From: Pseudarthrobacter enclensis | Lineage (GTDB): Bacteria; Actinomycetota; Actinomycetes; Actinomycetales; Micrococcaceae | Length of the DNA stretch: 64,000 nt | Direction of reading: 5' to 3' | Assembly (NCBI RefSeq): GCF_030811655.1 | Contig: NZ_JAUSRE010000011.1 | Span: 99,527 to 163,526 of the forward strand | Part shown: positions 61,865 to 64,000 of the stretch, one piece after another | Position numbering within the stretch: position 1 is the first letter of the stretch | Layout of the letters: every line of letters starts with the position of its first letter | Notes under the pieces: generated by a model | What the model was told of the DNA's origin: nothing | Databases searched by the model: none | Seen by the model: only the letters and a program-made list of their open reading frames with translations | Position numbers and translations under genes: made by a program

Positions 61865-62992
61865 CTACGGCACGGCGAAATCGGCGATCCGTCCCTCCCT
61901 CAGCGCGGCGCCCACCGCGTTGATGCCGCCGTAATCCGGGAACACCACCGACTGGCCCGCCACCATTCCCGTTCCGGCCGTGGGCAGCGTCATGGTGCCG
62001 ATCGCGTTCACGTCCAGGTTGCGCAGGCTGTAGGCGAGGATCGCGGCCTGGACGGGATCGAAGCCCTTGTCCACGGTGAGGCAGCAGGCGGCGTAGTCCA
62101 CCAGCGAGCGGACGGCGTTGACGTCGTTCAGGGCGCCGCCGGCGGTGAGCCGGGCCAAGATGGCCCGGAGCATGGTGCGCTGGTTCTGGACCCGCTGGAA
62201 GTCGCCGTCGGTGAAAGCGTAGCGCTCGCGGCTGAACTCCAGCGCGGCCTGACCGTCCAGGTGGTTGATCCCCTGCGTGAAGGAGTGCTGGGTTTCGATG
62301 GTGGACTGGAAAGCGAACGGGACGTTGACGTCGATGCCGCCCAGGCCGTCCGTCAGTGCCTTGAAGCCGTTGAAGTCGAGCATCAGCGTGTGGTCGATGG
62401 TGATGCCCAGCAGTTGCTGCACGGTCTGCGTGGTCAGGTCGATGCCGCCGTACTGCAGGGCTGCGTTGATCTTTGAGCCGCCCACGCCGGGGACGTCCAC
62501 CCACAGGTCACGCATGATCGAGATGACGTAGAGGGTGTGCCGGTCCGCGGGCACATGGACCAGCATGAGGGCGTCCGAGCGCTGGTCGGAGGCTTCGCCG
62601 GTCTGCGCAGTGTGGGCGGCCTGATCGCGGGCGTTGTCGCGGCTGTCGCTGCCAATGACCAGGATGTTCATCTCCGTGGCGGGCAGTTCGGGGATAGGTG
62701 CAGGCGGTGGCGGTGGGGGCGGGGGAGTTGCGGACGGCGTGGGAGTGGGCGTGGCGCTGGGCGACTGCGTCTGGGTGGCTGCCGGTTGCGCTTCCTTGTC
62801 CGCGCGGTTGAGGCTGAAGATTGCCACGCCGGCGGCCGCGAGGACCACCAGCGCCAGCAGGGCGGCAATCCAGCGCCTGCGTCCCAGGGCCGCCATCCAG
62901 GCAGGCCGGTGGCCGGATGCGCCGGTGGGCCCGGAACCGGGATCGCCGGCGCCGCCGGGCCCGGATGGATCAGAACCGCCTGGAATGCTCAT
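61865..62992 (-). CDS. LytR-CpsA-Psr (LCP) family wall-polymer ligase
   Basis: This 375-residue membrane protein has a Gly/Pro-rich cytoplasmic tail, one helix at about residues 40-60 (WIAALLALVVLAAAGVAIFS), a Pro/Thr/Ser linker and the LCP domain. Domain signs are MNILVIGSDSRDN, QRSDALMLVHVPADRH, SIMRDLWVDVPGVG with the conserved Arg, KINAALQYGG, and ALEFSRERYAFTDGDFQRVQ, read in parts. LCP enzymes transfer teichoic acid, arabinogalactan or capsule to peptidoglycan. It lies 79 bases downstream of the LMW phosphatase on the same strand. Confidence 0.92.
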   Translation of the reverse strand: MSIPGGSDPSGPGGAGDPGSGPTGASGHRPAWMAALGRRRWIAALLALVVLAAAGVAIFSLNRADKEAQPAATQTQSPSATPTPTPSATPPPPPPPPAPIPELPATEMNILVIGSDSRDNARDQAAHTAQTGEASDQRSDALMLVHVPADRHTLYVISIMRDLWVDVPGVGGSKINAALQYGGIDLTTQTVQQLLGITIDHTLMLDFNGFKALTDGLGGIDVNVPFAFQSTIETQHSFTQGINHLDGQAALEFSRERYAFTDGDFQRVQNQRTMLRAILARLTAGGALNDVNAVRSLVDYAACCLTVDKGFDPVQAAILAYSLRNLDVNAIGTMTLPTAGTGMVAGQSVVFPDYGGINAVGAALREGRIADFAVP

Positions 62993-63071
62993 GACGCCTC
63001 CACCTCATTGTGATTGGTGGGATCAGTCTGCGTCGGGCAGCACCCGGTTGGCTACAGGAGTATCCAAACCG

Positions 63072-63797
63072 TCACCTGCCGGTTTCAGTCCTGGCAGGGG
63101 CGTTGAGGCGGGCATGGCGCAGGATGGAGACGATCGCCGGAGCCAGTTGGTCCTCCATGTCCCGATAGACCTCGGGCGCTCGGCGGTAGGGGTCCACGAT
63201 GTCGTTGTCGGCCGGGTCGGCCGGAAGGGAGAGGTGCCGTACCCCGGCGGCCCGCGCCGGCAAGCCGCGCCATAGGGCGGCGTTGGCAGCCAGCAGGTGG
63301 TCGCCGTCGGACGCGTTGGCTTGGGAAGGTACGACGGCGGCGCCCCGGCTCCCCGCCAAGGCCCCCCGCTGTCCGTCGGCAGCTTCGCGGGTCTCCTGGG
63401 CGCCTGAGGCCTCGGCGGCGCGCTGGCCCAGGACATCGAGCATGCGTGCGAACTCGCGGATGGTGAACGTGCGTTTGAGCAGGGAGGCGTCCAGCTGGAG
63501 GACCTCGCCGCGGTGCCCGGACGTCATGGTCAGCACCAGGTCCACGCCGCGCAGGATCTTTGGCGTGAGCTGCCGCGCAGCGAAGCCGTCCGGGCTGCCG
63601 CCGTAGGTCCGCACTATGTCCGCGGAAATGGGCTGCATGGGCTCGCCCACCATGGCGCGGGTGCCGGCGCTGGCCACGTGGAAACCACCCGGCACCACCT
63701 GGTCCAGTCCTGCCTGCAGCAGCCGTTCGGCCACCGGCGACCGGCAGATGTTTCCGGTGCAGACGGTCAGGATTCGTACTGGCGCGGAAGTGTCCAA
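63072..63797 (-). CDS. Low-molecular-weight protein-tyrosine phosphatase
   Basis: This 241-residue enzyme has the N-terminal active site ILTVCTGNICRSPVAERLLQ and the general acid Asp in NDIVDPYRRAPEVYRDM. An Ala/Gly-rich insert of ~50 residues (AEASGAQETREAADGQRGAL and on) lies in the middle, so it is longer than the usual 150-160. In other bacteria such phosphatases control capsule and wall polymer export by dephosphorylating a BY-kinase; the neighbouring LCP gene fits that. TTG at 63797 is the likely start. Confidence 0.87.
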   Translation of the reverse strand: MDTSAPVRILTVCTGNICRSPVAERLLQAGLDQVVPGGFHVASAGTRAMVGEPMQPISADIVRTYGGSPDGFAARQLTPKILRGVDLVLTMTSGHRGEVLQLDASLLKRTFTIREFARMLDVLGQRAAEASGAQETREAADGQRGALAGSRGAAVVPSQANASDGDHLLAANAALWRGLPARAAGVRHLSLPADPADNDIVDPYRRAPEVYRDMEDQLAPAIVSILRHARLNAPARTETGR

Positions 63798-63855
63798 GGA
63801 GATGTTCTCTTTTCCCAGCTGGTGGCGGATCCGTTCGGGCCCCTGCCCTTCAACT

Positions 63856-64000
<145 letters not shown>

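Overview
The window is high-GC DNA with GTG and TTG starts, ATGA/TAATG gene overlaps and actinobacterial gene content: system II cytochrome c maturation, menaquinone synthesis, an IniB/IniA/IniC-like locus, an LCP wall enzyme and a PhoD phosphatase with a Tat signal. The gene set and order suggest the Micrococcaceae (Arthrobacter, Pseudarthrobacter or Paenarthrobacter). I infer this from protein character, not from a search. I see no rRNA, tRNA, CRISPR array, transposase or integrase. The last ~120 bases contain long G and C homopolymers that look like a bad contig end.

Layout. (1) 1-4886: end of a histidine phosphatase, then a tight operon for cytochrome c maturation (TlpA-like lipoprotein, CcdA, ResB, CcsB). 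(2) 5069-13851: a five-gene module of a membrane-anchored Hsp70-like protein, a LuxR-type regulator, an IniB-like acidic protein and two dynamin-like GTPases (IniA and IniC types). It lies between the cytochrome genes and the menaquinone genes, and is the best candidate here for a poorly described system. (3) 13861-18326: small membrane proteins, then menB-menE-menA on the minus strand. (4) 18349-24354: accessory housekeeping genes (VOC protein, CPBP protease, amino acid permease, dienelactone hydrolase, Y-family polymerase, CsbD, pentapeptide protein).

(5) 24388-39746: phenylacetate catabolism split over four transcription units: paaJ-paaF-paaH, paaZ, a TetR regulator, and paaI-paaK. Three of the four promoter regions share a 16-base half-palindromic motif, and the fourth has a related 22-base palindrome. 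Interspersed are a DUF6480-like protein, two decayed genes, a tyrosine phosphatase, a large surface serine protease, a thioesterase and an HtrA-like lipoprotein protease.

(6) 39972-50381: pta and ackA, separated by a ~6.6 kb sugar-acid cassette (MFS transporter, GntR regulator, enolase-superfamily dehydratase, semialdehyde dehydrogenase, XylX-like FAH-family dehydratase). The last three fit a Weimberg-type route from a pentonate to 2-oxoglutarate. (7) 50387-63797: GNAT acetyltransferase, type II sulfide:quinone oxidoreductase, oligopeptidase B, a frameshifted FAD monooxygenase and its partner, Hsp20, NAD(P)H-hydrate dehydratase overlapping a histidine phosphatase, PhoD, LCP protein and a low-molecular-weight tyrosine phosphatase.
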